Assembly: GCA_029289265.1 (NCBI GenBank)
Contig: JARFTX010000006.1
Location: forward strand, 37,231 to 101,230
Direction: 5' to 3'
Source: Gammaproteobacteria bacterium
Lineage (GTDB): Bacteria > Pseudomonadota > Gammaproteobacteria > Burkholderiales > Rhodocyclaceae
Length of the DNA stretch: 64,000 bases
The notes below the pieces were generated by a model, which worked only from the letters and a program-made list of their open reading frames with translations, was not told the DNA's origin and made no database searches. Numbering within the stretch: the stretch's first letter is position 1; each line of letters opens with the position of its first letter. Made by a program: the position numbers and the translations under genes. This document shows positions 42,054 through 51,078 of the stretch, piece after piece.

Positions 42054-42728
42054 TCACCTGCGTCCCTGAGCCGGCCGGGCCTGCTGCTGGCGCTGCTGGG
42101 CCATCTCTTCCTCGTCGAGGTACCGATAGGTCACCGCCTTGGCCTCGAGCTTGAGCTGGCCATTCGGTTGCGCGTCCATGACCATGTTGTTGAGCGTCAC
42201 GATTCGAGGCATCCGCGCGACGTCGCTGGCGAAGGCCCCGAGGTCGTGGTAGGCGCCGACGATGCGCACATCGATCGGCATCTCGGCATAGAAATCCTTG
42301 ACGACGTCGTTGCCGGGCTTGAACAGCTCGAACTGCAGGCCGCGACCGAGGCCTGCCTGGTTGATGTCAGATAGCAGGGAATCCATCTCGGCACGGTTGG
42401 GCAATTGCCTGAGCAGCGCCCCGAACTGTCGCTCGGTCTCGTCGAGCTGACGCCGGTACTCCTCCAGATTCACCGCCTGACGCTTCTTGGAGACCCAGTC
42501 CTGCCTGAGCTGCACTTCCTCGTTCTGGCGTCGCTCGAGCAATTCCTGCTGCTCGCGCCAATCGAACCACCACGCGGCAGCGACCGTGCCGACCAGCAGG
42601 GCGATGAAGACCGCCACACGTGGCGCGAGCGGCCACGCGGCAGGGTCATTGGCATCGAGGCCGCGAAAATCCTGGGCAAGCCGCTCGAAGTCGATCTTCG
42701 GCGCGGCGGCCGCCTTGGCGCCCTTCAT
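42054..42728 (-). CDS. pilO: Type IV pilus assembly protein PilO
   Basis: A bitopic inner-membrane protein that pairs with PilN in the alignment complex. The 224-residue product has a cytoplasmic N-terminus, one membrane helix (VAVFIALLVGTVAAAWWFDW), a periplasmic coiled coil (REQQELLERRQNEEVQLRQD) and a ferredoxin-like C-terminal domain (FYAEMPIDVRIVGAYHDLGA). It starts in an ATGA overlap with pilN. Confidence 0.95.
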   Translation of the reverse strand: MKGAKAAAAPKIDFERLAQDFRGLDANDPAAWPLAPRVAVFIALLVGTVAAAWWFDWREQQELLERRQNEEVQLRQDWVSKKRQAVNLEEYRRQLDETERQFGALLRQLPNRAEMDSLLSDINQAGLGRGLQFELFKPGNDVVKDFYAEMPIDVRIVGAYHDLGAFASDVARMPRIVTLNNMVMDAQPNGQLKLEAKAVTYRYLDEEEMAQQRQQQARPAQGRR

Positions 42729-43297
42729 TGCTTCGCCTCCTCGCCGCCTTCCCCGCTGGGACGGACCAGATTGATGTTGAGCGTGAACTCCGCCACGCGG
42801 CGGTTGTTCAATGTCGCCGCCTTGACCTCGACCAACCCTGGCTGGGCGAGATAGGGGGAGTCGTCGAGGTTGCGCATCAGGTGAGAGACCCGCGAATTCG
42901 ACTGGGCATAGCCGTTCAGCGTCACACGCGAGCCGGCCTGCCGGATCGAGCGAAGGAAGACGCCCTCGGGCATCTGTCGGGCGAGTTCGTTGAGCAGATT
43001 GACCGGCTCGGCGCGATTACCCTGCAGCGACTCGATCACTTGCTTGCGCGAGAGCAGCGAATCGATCTGCTGACGCAGCGTGCGGATCTCCGCGATCTCG
43101 ACGTCGAGCTTCGCGATCTCGGCCCTGAAGAAGTCGTTCTTGCGCTGCTGGGCGTCGACCTGTGCGGCGATGAACATATGCACCGCCACACCGATGAGCA
43201 ATCCGATCACGATCATCGCAACCGAGCCGACATAGAACTGCTGACGTCGATCCCGGCGTTTTTGCTCCCGATGCGGGAGCAGGTTGATTCTGATCAT
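42725..43297 (-). CDS. pilN: Type IV pilus assembly protein PilN
   Basis: PilN is a bitopic protein whose cytoplasmic N-terminus (MIRINLLPHREQKRR) docks into PilM. One membrane helix (SVAMIVIGLLIGVAVHMFIA), a coiled coil and a periplasmic fold follow, in 190 residues. ATG 43297 is used because INLLP must be N-terminal; it overlaps the pilM stop (ATGA). A ten-residue longer frame is discarded. Confidence 0.95.
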   Translation of the reverse strand: MIRINLLPHREQKRRDRRQQFYVGSVAMIVIGLLIGVAVHMFIAAQVDAQQRKNDFFRAEIAKLDVEIAEIRTLRQQIDSLLSRKQVIESLQGNRAEPVNLLNELARQMPEGVFLRSIRQAGSRVTLNGYAQSNSRVSHLMRNLDDSPYLAQPGLVEVKAATLNNRRVAEFTLNINLVRPSGEGGEEAKQ

Positions 43298-44370
43298 GGG
43301 TCGAATCTCCGGAGCGCCAGCCCGCACGCGACCATCAGCGAGGGCGCATCGGCAAGCAGGTTCTTGGGCCGCACTTTCGAGGAGAGGGACATCTTGGCAA
43401 AGGGATTGGCGATCAGGGTCTCGACCTGGGTGCGGCCGCGGACGACTTCACCCAACCCCGGCATCACCGCGCAGCCGCCCGCCAGCACGATGTAGTCCAC
43501 CGCGTTGAACTGCGTCGATGTGAAGAAGAACTGCAGGGCGCGGGAAATTTCGAGCGCCAGCGTGTCGAGGAACGGCCGTCTCAGGTCGCGCTCGTAGTCC
43601 TCCGGGAGGCTGCCCGTCTTCTTCGCCGTCTCTGCCTCCTCCGGACTCATGCCGTACTGTCGCGCGACGTCCTGGGTAAGCTGATTGCCACCGATCGCCT
43701 GTTCGCGCAGGTAGATCTGCTGGCCGTTGCGGAGAATGGTCACGCTCGTAGCGACCGAGCCGATATCCACCAGGGCGACCACTTTGTCCTTGGCCGCACC
43801 GGGCAACTGCGCGCTGACCAGTTCGAACGCAGCCTCGATCGCGAACGATTCGACATCCATCACAACCGCCTTGAGTCCGGCAGCCTCGGCCACCGCCACC
43901 CGGTCCTCGACCTTCTCCTTGCGCGAGGCGGCGATCAGCACTTCGACCTCTTCCGTGCTGGCCGCCGACGGCCCGACGACCTGGAAGTCGAGGTTGACCT
44001 CGTCGAGCGCGAACGGGATGTACTGGTTGGCCTCGGACTCGACCTGCAACTCCATCTCCTGCTCGCGCAGGCCGTCCGGGAGAATGATCTTCTTGGTGAT
44101 CACGGCCGACGCCGGGAGCGCCACGGCGACGTTCTTGATGCCCGCACCCATTCGCCGCATCGCGCGGCGGATCGCGTCGGCGACGCCTTCGAGGTTGGCG
44201 ATGTTGCCATCGACGACCGCATCGCGCGGCAACGCCTCGACTGCGTAGCGCTCGAGCCTGTAGCCTTCCTTCTCGCCCCCTGTCAGCTCTAGCAGCTTGA
44301 CCGTGGAAGAAGAAATATCCAGCCCTGCAAGCTGGCGCGCCTTGGAACCAAACAACTGAATGTTAGTCAC
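43294..44370 (-). CDS. pilM: Type IV pilus assembly ATPase-like protein PilM
   Basis: An actin/FtsA-like cytoplasmic protein that recruits PilN. The 358-residue product has phosphate-binding GLDISSSTVKLLEL near residue 16, VALVDIGSVATSVTIL and IVLAGGCAVMPGL. The start codon is GTG (GTGACTAAC), with AAAGG upstream. It is the first gene of pilMNOPQ. The 164-base gap shared with the PBP1A gene is AT-rich and should hold promoters for both directions. Confidence 0.95.
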   Translation of the reverse strand: MTNIQLFGSKARQLAGLDISSSTVKLLELTGGEKEGYRLERYAVEALPRDAVVDGNIANLEGVADAIRRAMRRMGAGIKNVAVALPASAVITKKIILPDGLREQEMELQVESEANQYIPFALDEVNLDFQVVGPSAASTEEVEVLIAASRKEKVEDRVAVAEAAGLKAVVMDVESFAIEAAFELVSAQLPGAAKDKVVALVDIGSVATSVTILRNGQQIYLREQAIGGNQLTQDVARQYGMSPEEAETAKKTGSLPEDYERDLRRPFLDTLALEISRALQFFFTSTQFNAVDYIVLAGGCAVMPGLGEVVRGRTQVETLIANPFAKMSLSSKVRPKNLLADAPSLMVACGLALRRFDP

Positions 44371-44501
44371 AAAGAAAACCTTTAAATTTCTTCATGTTAG
44401 GCGCAAATGCTGAACGCTTACATTAAATGCTAGCAACAAACCGCATCCAGTGTAAACCAAAATCCCTTACACATTTGGGTGAAGGCCCCATTCGGCCCCG
44501 G

Positions 44502-44507
44502 TATAAT
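44502..44507 (+). promoter_or_regulatory. -10 element (TATAAT) of the PBP1A gene
   Basis: A perfect TATAAT 27 bases before the ATG. The -35 at 16-18 bases is poor, so an activator or weak upstream contact may be used. Confidence 0.5.
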
Positions 44508-44534
44508 TAGCGGCCGCTCATTTCTGGACTTTAG

Positions 44535-46913
44535 ATGCGCTGGATTCTTTACCCGCTCGCCGCGCTCGTGGTGGCGGCCATTCTTGCCGTGGCCACGCTC
44601 GGCACTGCGGTTGCGCTGGCGTGGCCGAAGCTGCCCTCGCTCGAAGCCCTCACCGACTACCGGCCGAAAATTCCGCTCCGAGTATACACGACGGATGGGT
44701 ATCTGCTGGGCGAGTTCGGCGAGGAACGGCGCGCGGTCGTGCGCATCGATGATGTGCCGCTCACGCTCCGGCAGGCGATTCTCGCAGCCGAGGACGAACG
44801 CTTCTACGAGCACCCGGGCATCGACCTGATCGGCATCGGCCGCGCAGCGCTCGCCAATGTCGCCTCGGGCGAGCGCGGACAGGGCGCATCGACGATCACC
44901 ATGCAGGTTGCCCGCAATTTCTTCCTGTCGCGCGAGAAGACCTACAACCGCAAGCTCTACGAGATCCTCCTGTCGCTCAAGATCGAACGGAACCTGACCA
45001 AGGACCAGATTCTCGAGCTCTACGTCAACCAGATCTTCCTCGGCCAGCGCGCCTATGGCTTTTCCGCGGCCGCGCGCACCTATTTCGGCAAGCGCCTTGA
45101 CGAATTGACGCTGGCCGAGGCGGCGATGCTGGCGGGCCTGCCGAAGGCCCCCTCGGCTTTCAACCCGGTCGCCAATCCGCGCCGTGCGGCCATCCGTCAG
45201 CAATACGTGCTGCGGCGCATGCACGAGGCGGGCTTCATCGACCGCGACGCTTTCGAACAGGCGCGCGAGGCCAAGGTCAAGGTCGTCACGACCCGCGCGA
45301 TCGCAAATCCGATGCACGGCGACTATGTCGCCGAGATGGCCCGCCAGATCGCCTTCGACCATTTCGGCGAGGACGCCTACACGCAGGGAATCCGCATCGT
45401 CACGACCATCCGCCGCGACGAGCAGATGGCCGCCTATCGTGCCCTGCGCCAGGGCGTCCTCGATTTCGACAAGCGCCGCGGCTACCGCGGCCCCGAGTCG
45501 TTCGCGGACCTCGGAACGGTCGCCGGGAACGATCACGAAGGCCTGGACGACGCGCTTGCCGAGACGCGCGACTTCGACGACCTGCTCGCGGCGGTCGTGC
45601 TCGAGGCCTCACCCAAGGAAGTTCGTGTCTATAGGGCCGGACAGGAGTACCGCATCAACGGCACGGGCCTCGCCTTTGCGGCGCCGATGCTGGCCGAGCG
45701 GGCTCCGCAGACGCGCCGGATTCGCCGGGGGGCCATAGTCCGGATCCGCGACACGGGCGACAAGGGCTGGGAAATCGTCCAGCTTCCCGAGGTCGAGGCC
45801 GCGCTGGTGGCGATCGATGCCAACACCGGCGCGGTGCGGGCACTGGCCGGGGGATTCGATTTCGACCGGAGCAAGTTCAATAACGTGACCCAGGCGCTGC
45901 GCCAGCCTGGTTCGAGTTTCAAACCCTTCATCTATTCCGCGGCGCTCGAGCGCGGCTACTCGCCGGCGAGCTTCGTCGAGGACGAACCGCTCTACTTCCC
46001 GGCCGGCGTCACGGGCAGCAAGGCTTGGGAGCCCAAGAACTACGACGCCAAGTACGACGGTCTGATGACGGTGCGCGACGCGCTGGTGCGCTCCAAGAAC
46101 ATGGTTTCGATCCGGCTGCTGCAGTCGATCTCGCCGAACTACGCGCAGGATTACATCGCGCGCTTCGGCTTCGAACCCGAGCGCCACCCGCCTTTTCTGA
46201 CCATGGCACTGGGCGCCGGCTCGGCCACGCCGTGGCAGATCGCCGCCGGGTATGCGGTGTTCGCGAACGGCGGCTACAAGATTGAACCCTATATCGTCAG
46301 CGAGATCATCGACGGCGACGGCCGCACCGTCGCTCGCGTCGACCCGCCGGTGGCCGGCGAGAGCGCGCCGCGCGTGATCGATCCGCGCAACGCCTGGTTG
46401 ATCGATTCGGTACTGCGCGACGTCGTCAACCGCGGAACCGCGACGCGCGCCAAGGCGCTCGGACGCAATGATCTCGCCGGCAAGACCGGCACCACCAACG
46501 ACTATGTGGACGCCTGGTTCGCCGGTTACAACCCGGATGTCGTCGCGGTGAGCTGGGTCGGCTACCCGCAGCCGCGCAATCTGGGACGCGGCGAGACGGG
46601 CTCGCGCGCTGCGCTGCCGATCTGGATCGATTTCATGCGCACGGCGCTCAAGGACGTCCCCGAGAAGTCGCACCCGCGCCCGCCCGGACTGATGCCGATA
46701 CGGCATGCGGACAGCAGCCAGATCGACTATCACTACCAGGAAAATCCGCCCCCCACACCGCCGACGGCGGAACTGCCGGACATTCCCGAGTTGCGCTACT
46801 TCCTCAACGAACCCGGCAGCCCGGGCATTGCGCACAGTGCCCCCCAGCCCGCGCCGGTGCGGACAACGCCCGCGCCCGTCGAAGATCGTATCGCGGTGCC
46901 TGTAAGGCGTTAG
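44535..46913 (+). CDS. mrcA: Penicillin-binding protein 1A (bifunctional transglycosylase/transpeptidase)
   Basis: A class A PBP that polymerises and crosslinks peptidoglycan. The 792-residue protein has a membrane anchor (LYPLAALVVAAILAVATLG) and a GT51 domain with the catalytic Glu in AAEDERFYEHPG (near residue 86) and GASTITMQVARNFFL. An OB-like insert follows (residues about 300-420). The transpeptidase has Ser in PGSSFKPF (near 459), SKN and KTGTT (near 650). The tail is Pro-rich. It is divergent from pilMNOPQ, the usual order in beta/gammaproteobacteria. Confidence 0.96.
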   Translation: MRWILYPLAALVVAAILAVATLGTAVALAWPKLPSLEALTDYRPKIPLRVYTTDGYLLGEFGEERRAVVRIDDVPLTLRQAILAAEDERFYEHPGIDLIGIGRAALANVASGERGQGASTITMQVARNFFLSREKTYNRKLYEILLSLKIERNLTKDQILELYVNQIFLGQRAYGFSAAARTYFGKRLDELTLAEAAMLAGLPKAPSAFNPVANPRRAAIRQQYVLRRMHEAGFIDRDAFEQAREAKVKVVTTRAIANPMHGDYVAEMARQIAFDHFGEDAYTQGIRIVTTIRRDEQMAAYRALRQGVLDFDKRRGYRGPESFADLGTVAGNDHEGLDDALAETRDFDDLLAAVVLEASPKEVRVYRAGQEYRINGTGLAFAAPMLAERAPQTRRIRRGAIVRIRDTGDKGWEIVQLPEVEAALVAIDANTGAVRALAGGFDFDRSKFNNVTQALRQPGSSFKPFIYSAALERGYSPASFVEDEPLYFPAGVTGSKAWEPKNYDAKYDGLMTVRDALVRSKNMVSIRLLQSISPNYAQDYIARFGFEPERHPPFLTMALGAGSATPWQIAAGYAVFANGGYKIEPYIVSEIIDGDGRTVARVDPPVAGESAPRVIDPRNAWLIDSVLRDVVNRGTATRAKALGRNDLAGKTGTTNDYVDAWFAGYNPDVVAVSWVGYPQPRNLGRGETGSRAALPIWIDFMRTALKDVPEKSHPRPPGLMPIRHADSSQIDYHYQENPPPTPPTAELPDIPELRYFLNEPGSPGIAHSAPQPAPVRTTPAPVEDRIAVPVRR

Positions 46914-46987
46914 ACGCGAACCACCGATTCCGAAATGCGGTATCGAGGGGTTCGCCCCACCCGGTGGTGAACGTGCCAGGAGAACGC

Positions 46988-47311
46988 TCAGTCCGGCTCG
47001 AGGACGGTCGACACCCCCGACTGTTCGCTCACCAGGCGCGAAAGCGTCTGGTAGAGCTCCGCCCCGTCGCGCCCGGCGATCCAGCGCCCCCCCTCCCGTC
47101 CGAAGTGAAAACCTCCGGATTTTGCCGCAACCCAGATCTCCCGGGCGACGGCATGCCGGTTGATGACCATCTTCGATCCGTTCTCGAACTCGAGCTCGAG
47201 CACGCCGCCGTCCTTGCGCTCGATGTCGATGTCGAGCCCGCAGCGCTCGAGCGCGCCTTCGATTCGATCCAGCTCCGCCTCGGCTGCGGCATTGAAGGCC
47301 GACTCTTGCAT
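46988..47311 (-). CDS. cyaY: Iron donor protein CyaY (bacterial frataxin)
   Basis: CyaY binds iron and modulates IscS in iron-sulfur cluster assembly. The 107-residue protein has the acidic helix FNAAAEAELDRIEGALERCG and the frataxin sheet LELEFENGSKMVINRHAVAR-EIWVAAKSGGFHF. GGRWIAGRDG and a C-terminal helix complete the fold. AGGAGAG precedes the ATG. It is convergent with the PBP1A gene and divergent from lptM-lysA, a conserved arrangement. The 74-base gap to PBP1A holds a GGGG-TTCG-CCCC hairpin without a T-run. Confidence 0.93.
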   Translation of the reverse strand: MQESAFNAAAEAELDRIEGALERCGLDIDIERKDGGVLELEFENGSKMVINRHAVAREIWVAAKSGGFHFGREGGRWIAGRDGAELYQTLSRLVSEQSGVSTVLEPD

Positions 47312-47358
47312 GATCTCTCCTTCTGATAGGATTTCACTCTTTTGAGGCGCTGCCCGCG

Positions 47359-47514
47359 ATGCGACTCCGGACCCTGCTGACCCTGATCGGTTGCGCGCTG
47401 CTCATGGCCGCGTGCGGCATCAAGGGGCCGCTTTACCTGCCGGAAGTGCCGGCCCGCGTGGCGCCCCAATCCGGCATCGATCATAGCAAGCTTGGCCTTA
47501 CGTACCCCACATGA
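47359..47514 (+). CDS. lptM: LptM (YifL-like) small lipoprotein
   Basis: A 51-residue lipoprotein: MRLRTLLTLIGCALLMAAC ends in a lipobox with Cys19, followed by GIKGPLYLPE, the invariant motif of the LptM/YifL family. LptM helps the LptDE translocon mature. The stop overlaps the lysA start (ATGA). The cyaY-lptM-lysA order is widely conserved in Proteobacteria, which supports the call despite the short length. Confidence 0.9.
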   Translation: MRLRTLLTLIGCALLMAACGIKGPLYLPEVPARVAPQSGIDHSKLGLTYPT

Positions 47515-48779
47515 ACGAAGACTTCCCGACCCCGACGCTGCGCCGCAGCGCGGGCGCCCTGGCGCTCGAGAACGTCAGTCTCGCCGAAATCGCCGAGCGT
47601 TTCGGCACACCGACCTACGTCTATTCGCACGCGGCCTTGCGCAGCGCCTTCGAGGCCTGGCGCACTGCGCTGGCGGGCAGGCGCGCGCTGGTGTGCTACG
47701 CGGTCAAGGCCAACTCCAACCTCGGCGTGCTCTCCGCCTTTGCGCGGCTCGGTGCCGGTTTCGATATCGTCTCGGGCGGTGAACTCGCCCGAGTCGTCGC
47801 GGCCGGGGGGGACCCCGGCAAGATCGTGTTTTCGGGCGTCGGCAAGACGCGTGCCGAGATGCGCCAGGCGCTCGAGGCGGGTATTCGCTGCTTCAACGTC
47901 GAGTCCGAGGCCGAACTGGATCGCCTCGACGCGCTCGCGGGCGAAGCCGGCCGGCGAGCGCCGGTCGCGCTGCGGGTCAATCCCGATGTCGACCCGAAGA
48001 CCCATCCCTACATCTCGACTGGCTTGCGCAACAACAAGTTCGGCGTCGCCTTCGACCAGGCCTTGTCGCTGTATCGCCGCGCGGCGGGCCTGCCGAATCT
48101 CGCCGTGCGCGGCATCGCCTGCCACATTGGCTCGCAACTCCTCGACTCCGCGCCCATGGCCGAAGCGACCACGCGCCTGCTCGCGCTGGTCGACCGGCTG
48201 GCCGCCGAAGGCATCGCGCTCGAACACATCGACCTTGGCGGCGGACTCGGTATCCGCTATCGCCATGAGACGCCCCCGGCGGTCGCAGACTATCTGCGGC
48301 CGCTCCTCGCACAACTCGAAGGCCGTCGCGAGGAGATCTGCTTCGAGCCGGGCCGCTCGCTGATCGGCAATGCGGGCCTGCTGCTCACGCGTATCGAGTA
48401 TCTGAAGCCTGGCGCCGAGCGCAATTTCGCGATCGTCGATGCGGCGATGAACGATCTCGCCCGGCCGGCGCTCTACGACGCCTGGCACGAGGTCGTCGCC
48501 GTCGCGCCGCGCGAGGTTGCGCCCACGACCTGGGAGATCGTCGGCCCGATCTGCGAAAGCGGGGACTTTCTCGCGCACGATCGCAGCCTCGCGGTGGCCG
48601 AGGGCGACCTGCTGGCGCTGCTCTCGGCCGGAGCCTACGGCATGACGATGAGCTCGAACTACAACACGCGACCGCGCGCGGCCGAGGTCATGGTCGACGG
48701 CGAGCAGGCCGTGCTGGTGCGGGCGCGCGAGACGGTCGAGTCGCTCTACGCGCTCGAACGCCCCCTGCCGGCCGCCTGA
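47511..48779 (+). CDS. lysA: Diaminopimelate decarboxylase LysA
   Basis: LysA decarboxylates meso-diaminopimelate to lysine with PLP. The 422-residue fold-type III enzyme has the PLP Lys in LVCYAVKANSNLGVLSA (near residue 63), the HIGSQL substrate His, GGGLGIRY, EPGRSLIGNAG and the active-site GPICESGDFLA. AYGMTMSSNYNTRPRAAEV at the C-terminus is diagnostic. It is coupled to lptM. Confidence 0.97.
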   Translation: MNEDFPTPTLRRSAGALALENVSLAEIAERFGTPTYVYSHAALRSAFEAWRTALAGRRALVCYAVKANSNLGVLSAFARLGAGFDIVSGGELARVVAAGGDPGKIVFSGVGKTRAEMRQALEAGIRCFNVESEAELDRLDALAGEAGRRAPVALRVNPDVDPKTHPYISTGLRNNKFGVAFDQALSLYRRAAGLPNLAVRGIACHIGSQLLDSAPMAEATTRLLALVDRLAAEGIALEHIDLGGGLGIRYRHETPPAVADYLRPLLAQLEGRREEICFEPGRSLIGNAGLLLTRIEYLKPGAERNFAIVDAAMNDLARPALYDAWHEVVAVAPREVAPTTWEIVGPICESGDFLAHDRSLAVAEGDLLALLSAGAYGMTMSSNYNTRPRAAEVMVDGEQAVLVRARETVESLYALERPLPAA

Positions 48780-48822
48780 CCGGCGGCACTGCCGCGCGAC
48801 AGGAGTTCGCACCGGGTTTGCC

Positions 48823-50295
48823 ATGATTCCATTCCCATTGCTCCGGCACCTCCGGCTGCTCCCGCGCCTCCCGCTGCTCCGGCTCACCGCTGGCCTCGCG
48901 CTCGCAGCGTGGGTCGCCGGCTCAGCCGCCTCCGGGCTGCCTCAGCCGGTGCGCGCCGCGCTCGAGTCGGCGCGGATTCCACAGGAGGCCGTGTCCGTAT
49001 GGGTGCAGGCGGTCGATGCGCCGGCGCCATCGCTCGAATTCAATGCGGCACGGCCGATGAACCCGGCTTCGGTGATGAAGCTCGTCACCGCCTTCGCCGC
49101 GCTTGAGAAGCTCGGCCCGGCCTACACCTGGGACACACGCATTGCCATCGACGGAGCGATCGCCGACGGCATGCTCGACGGCAACCTGTACATCACCGGT
49201 GGCGCCGATCCGGTGCTATCGGTCGAGCGACTGTGGAAGCTGATGCGCCAGTTGCGCGCGCTGGGCATCGAGCGCGTGGGCGGCGACATAGTGCTCGACG
49301 GCTCCGTCCTGCCCCTGTCCGACCACGACCCCCACGCCTTCGACGGCCGCGGGTTGCGCCCCTACAACAGCGCCGGCTCGGGTCTGCTGCTGCATTTCAA
49401 CACGCTCAACCTGACGCTCCTGCCCGGCGCCACGCCGGGCGCGCCGCTCACGGTCGCACCGCTCGCGCCGCTCGACGGCCTCGTCATCGACAACCGCCTG
49501 ACGACCGCGGCCGGCGCCTGCGGCACCTGGTTCGCCAACCTCGACGCACGCCTCGAAGCCGCCACCAACGAGCGCCGGCTGGTGCTGCTCGGTTCCATGC
49601 CGGCAAGTTGCGGGCGGCGCGACTGGAGCGCCGCACCACTCGCCCCCGGCGAGTTCGCCGCCGCACTGGTCTCGGCGCTGTGGCGCGAACTCGGCGGCAC
49701 GATCGGCGGCAGCGTCCGCGCCGGCCTCACCCCGCCAGCGGCGCGGCTGGTGATTACCGACACCTCGCCGCCTCTCGCCGACGTGCTGCGCGATATGAAC
49801 AAATGGTCGAGCAACGTGATTGCGCGGCAAGTGCTCGCCACGCTCGGCATCGGCGAAGCCGGCGCGATCGACATGCTCGCGACCGGCGCCGCCGTCGCTC
49901 GCGAACAACTACGCGCGGCCGGCATCGAGGTCGCTGGTCTCGTCATCGAGAACGGCGCCGGGCTGTCGCGTAGCGAGCGCGTGCGCGCCGACACGCTCGG
50001 GACGATGCTGCTCGCCGCCTGGCAGCGCCCCTACATGCCTGAGTTCATCGCGGCGCTGCCGGTCGCCGGCCTCGACGGTACGGCTCGACGGCGCCTCGCG
50101 GGCAGTCCGGCGCGCGGCCAGGCCCACGTCAAGACCGGCACTATCAATGAGGTCCGCTCGATCGCGGGCTACGTGCTCGACCGCCACGGCCGCCGCCACG
50201 CCGTGGTGATGATGGTGAGCCACCCCCAGGCGGCGAACAGCCAGGCGGCGCAGGATGCGCTGCTCGAGTGGGTGTGGGCGGGCGGGCAACCCTAG
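48823..50295 (+). CDS. dacB: D-alanyl-D-alanine carboxypeptidase/endopeptidase DacB (PBP4)
   Basis: A class C PBP that trims or opens peptide crosslinks in the periplasm. The 490-residue protein has a signal region (LTAGLALAAWVAGSAASG), the nucleophile in NPASVMKLVTAF (Ser about residue 83), SSN near residue 329 and HVKTGTI near residue 437. Between SxxK and SxN lies the large insert typical of PBP4. The extreme N-terminus is Leu/Arg-rich (LLRHLRLLPRLPLLR) and might be a late or mis-set start. A hexanucleotide repeat begins three bases after the stop. Confidence 0.93.
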   Translation: MIPFPLLRHLRLLPRLPLLRLTAGLALAAWVAGSAASGLPQPVRAALESARIPQEAVSVWVQAVDAPAPSLEFNAARPMNPASVMKLVTAFAALEKLGPAYTWDTRIAIDGAIADGMLDGNLYITGGADPVLSVERLWKLMRQLRALGIERVGGDIVLDGSVLPLSDHDPHAFDGRGLRPYNSAGSGLLLHFNTLNLTLLPGATPGAPLTVAPLAPLDGLVIDNRLTTAAGACGTWFANLDARLEAATNERRLVLLGSMPASCGRRDWSAAPLAPGEFAAALVSALWRELGGTIGGSVRAGLTPPAARLVITDTSPPLADVLRDMNKWSSNVIARQVLATLGIGEAGAIDMLATGAAVAREQLRAAGIEVAGLVIENGAGLSRSERVRADTLGTMLLAAWQRPYMPEFIAALPVAGLDGTARRRLAGSPARGQAHVKTGTINEVRSIAGYVLDRHGRRHAVVMMVSHPQAANSQAAQDALLEWVWAGGQP

Positions 50296-50298
50296 CCC

Positions 50299-50352
50299 GA
50301 TACGGATGCCGGTGCGGATACGGATGCGAATGCCGATGCCGATGCCGATGCC
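50299..50352. repeat. Hexanucleotide tandem repeat (GATGCC-type, nine units)
   Basis: Nine contiguous six-base units, varying as GATACG, GATGCC, GGTGCG, GATACG, GATGCG, AATGCC, then three perfect GATGCC. It fills the gap between dacB and the toxin-antitoxin promoter and could change length by slippage. Confidence 0.85.
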
Positions 50353-50363
50353 GGGAGACATGC

Positions 50364-50369
50364 TAGACT
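50364..50369 (+). promoter_or_regulatory. Putative extended -10 (TGC-TAGACT) of the Phd/VapC module
   Basis: TGCTAGACT has the extended TG element. CTAGACT recurs at 50381, and GCTA-GACT-TAGC forms a small dyad over the box, suitable for antitoxin binding. Confidence 0.35.
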
Positions 50370-50403
50370 TAGCCCAGTGACTAGACTCGATACGAGGTGC
50401 AGA

Positions 50404-50637
50404 ATGAGCTTGGTCGTCAACGTGCATGAAGCCAAGACGCACTTCTCGCGCCTGCTCGAACAGGCGCACGCGGGGCAGGAAATCATCGTCGCCAAGGCCG
50501 GCAAGCCCTATGCGCGGCTCGTGCCGCTCGCCCCGGCCGAGTCGAGTCGGCGGCCGGGCCGGCTGGCAGGCCGGGTCGGCGACGCATTCTTCGAGCCCCT
50601 GCCGGATGCCGAGCTGGATGCCTGGGAAGGGCGATGA
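50404..50637 (+). CDS. Phd/YefM-family antitoxin
   Basis: A 77-residue antitoxin. MSLVVNVHEAKTHFSRLLEQAHAG followed by EIIVAKAGKPYARLVPL is the Phd/YefM fold that dimerises and binds DNA. The C-terminus ([18 protein letters not shown]) is the disordered toxin-binding tail. ATG 50404 is preceded by GAGGTGCAGA; a longer frame from 50377 is less suitable. The stop overlaps the PIN toxin start (ATGA). Confidence 0.88.
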   Translation: MSLVVNVHEAKTHFSRLLEQAHAGQEIIVAKAGKPYARLVPLAPAESSRRPGRLAGRVGDAFFEPLPDAELDAWEGR

Positions 50638-51020
50638 GGATTCTCCTCGACACCCACGCACTGCTGTGGTGGTTCACCGATGATCCGCGCCTGCCCGCCA
50701 CGGCTCGCGCGCTGATCTCGGATGAGGGCAACGCGATTCTCGTCAGCGCCGCGAGCGCTTGGGAGATCGCCACCAAGCATCGGCTCGGCAAGCTCGACCA
50801 GGCGGCCGATGCCGTGTCCCGCTTCGACGAGCTGGTTGCGGCCGACGGCTTCGAGCATCTACCGGTCAGCCACTTCCACGGCCTGAAGGCAGGCAGCTAC
50901 ACAGCCGCCCATCGCGACCCGTTCGATCGCATGCTGGCCGCCCAGAGCGAGCTGACCGGCGCCCCGCTGCTCACCTGCGACCCGGCGTTCGCGCTTTTCG
51001 GCACGCGCACGATCTGGTAG
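50634..51020 (+). CDS. vapC: VapC-type PIN-domain toxin
   Basis: A 128-residue PIN ribonuclease. The acidic metal site is visible: Asp6 in [10 protein letters not shown], Glu44 in SAWEIATKH, Asp95 and Asp98 in HRDPFDRML, and a further Asp in LLTCDPAF. VapC toxins cut tRNA or rRNA. The partner is Phd/YefM-type rather than AbrB-type VapB, a common combination. It lies 58 bases before ubiD. Confidence 0.9.
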   Translation: MRILLDTHALLWWFTDDPRLPATARALISDEGNAILVSAASAWEIATKHRLGKLDQAADAVSRFDELVAADGFEHLPVSHFHGLKAGSYTAAHRDPFDRMLAAQSELTGAPLLTCDPAFALFGTRTIW

Positions 51021-51078
51021 CGCATCCGCCCGCCGCGCCGGACTCACCCGACGATTTTCCGCCAGGCCACCAAACCCA

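Noticed and set aside
46914..46987. GGGG-TTCG-CCCC hairpin between PBP1A and cyaY considered as terminator
   Set aside because: Four-pair stem and no T-run on either strand.
50299..50352. Short repeat considered as CRISPR
   Set aside because: Units are contiguous six-mers without spacers; it is a microsatellite.
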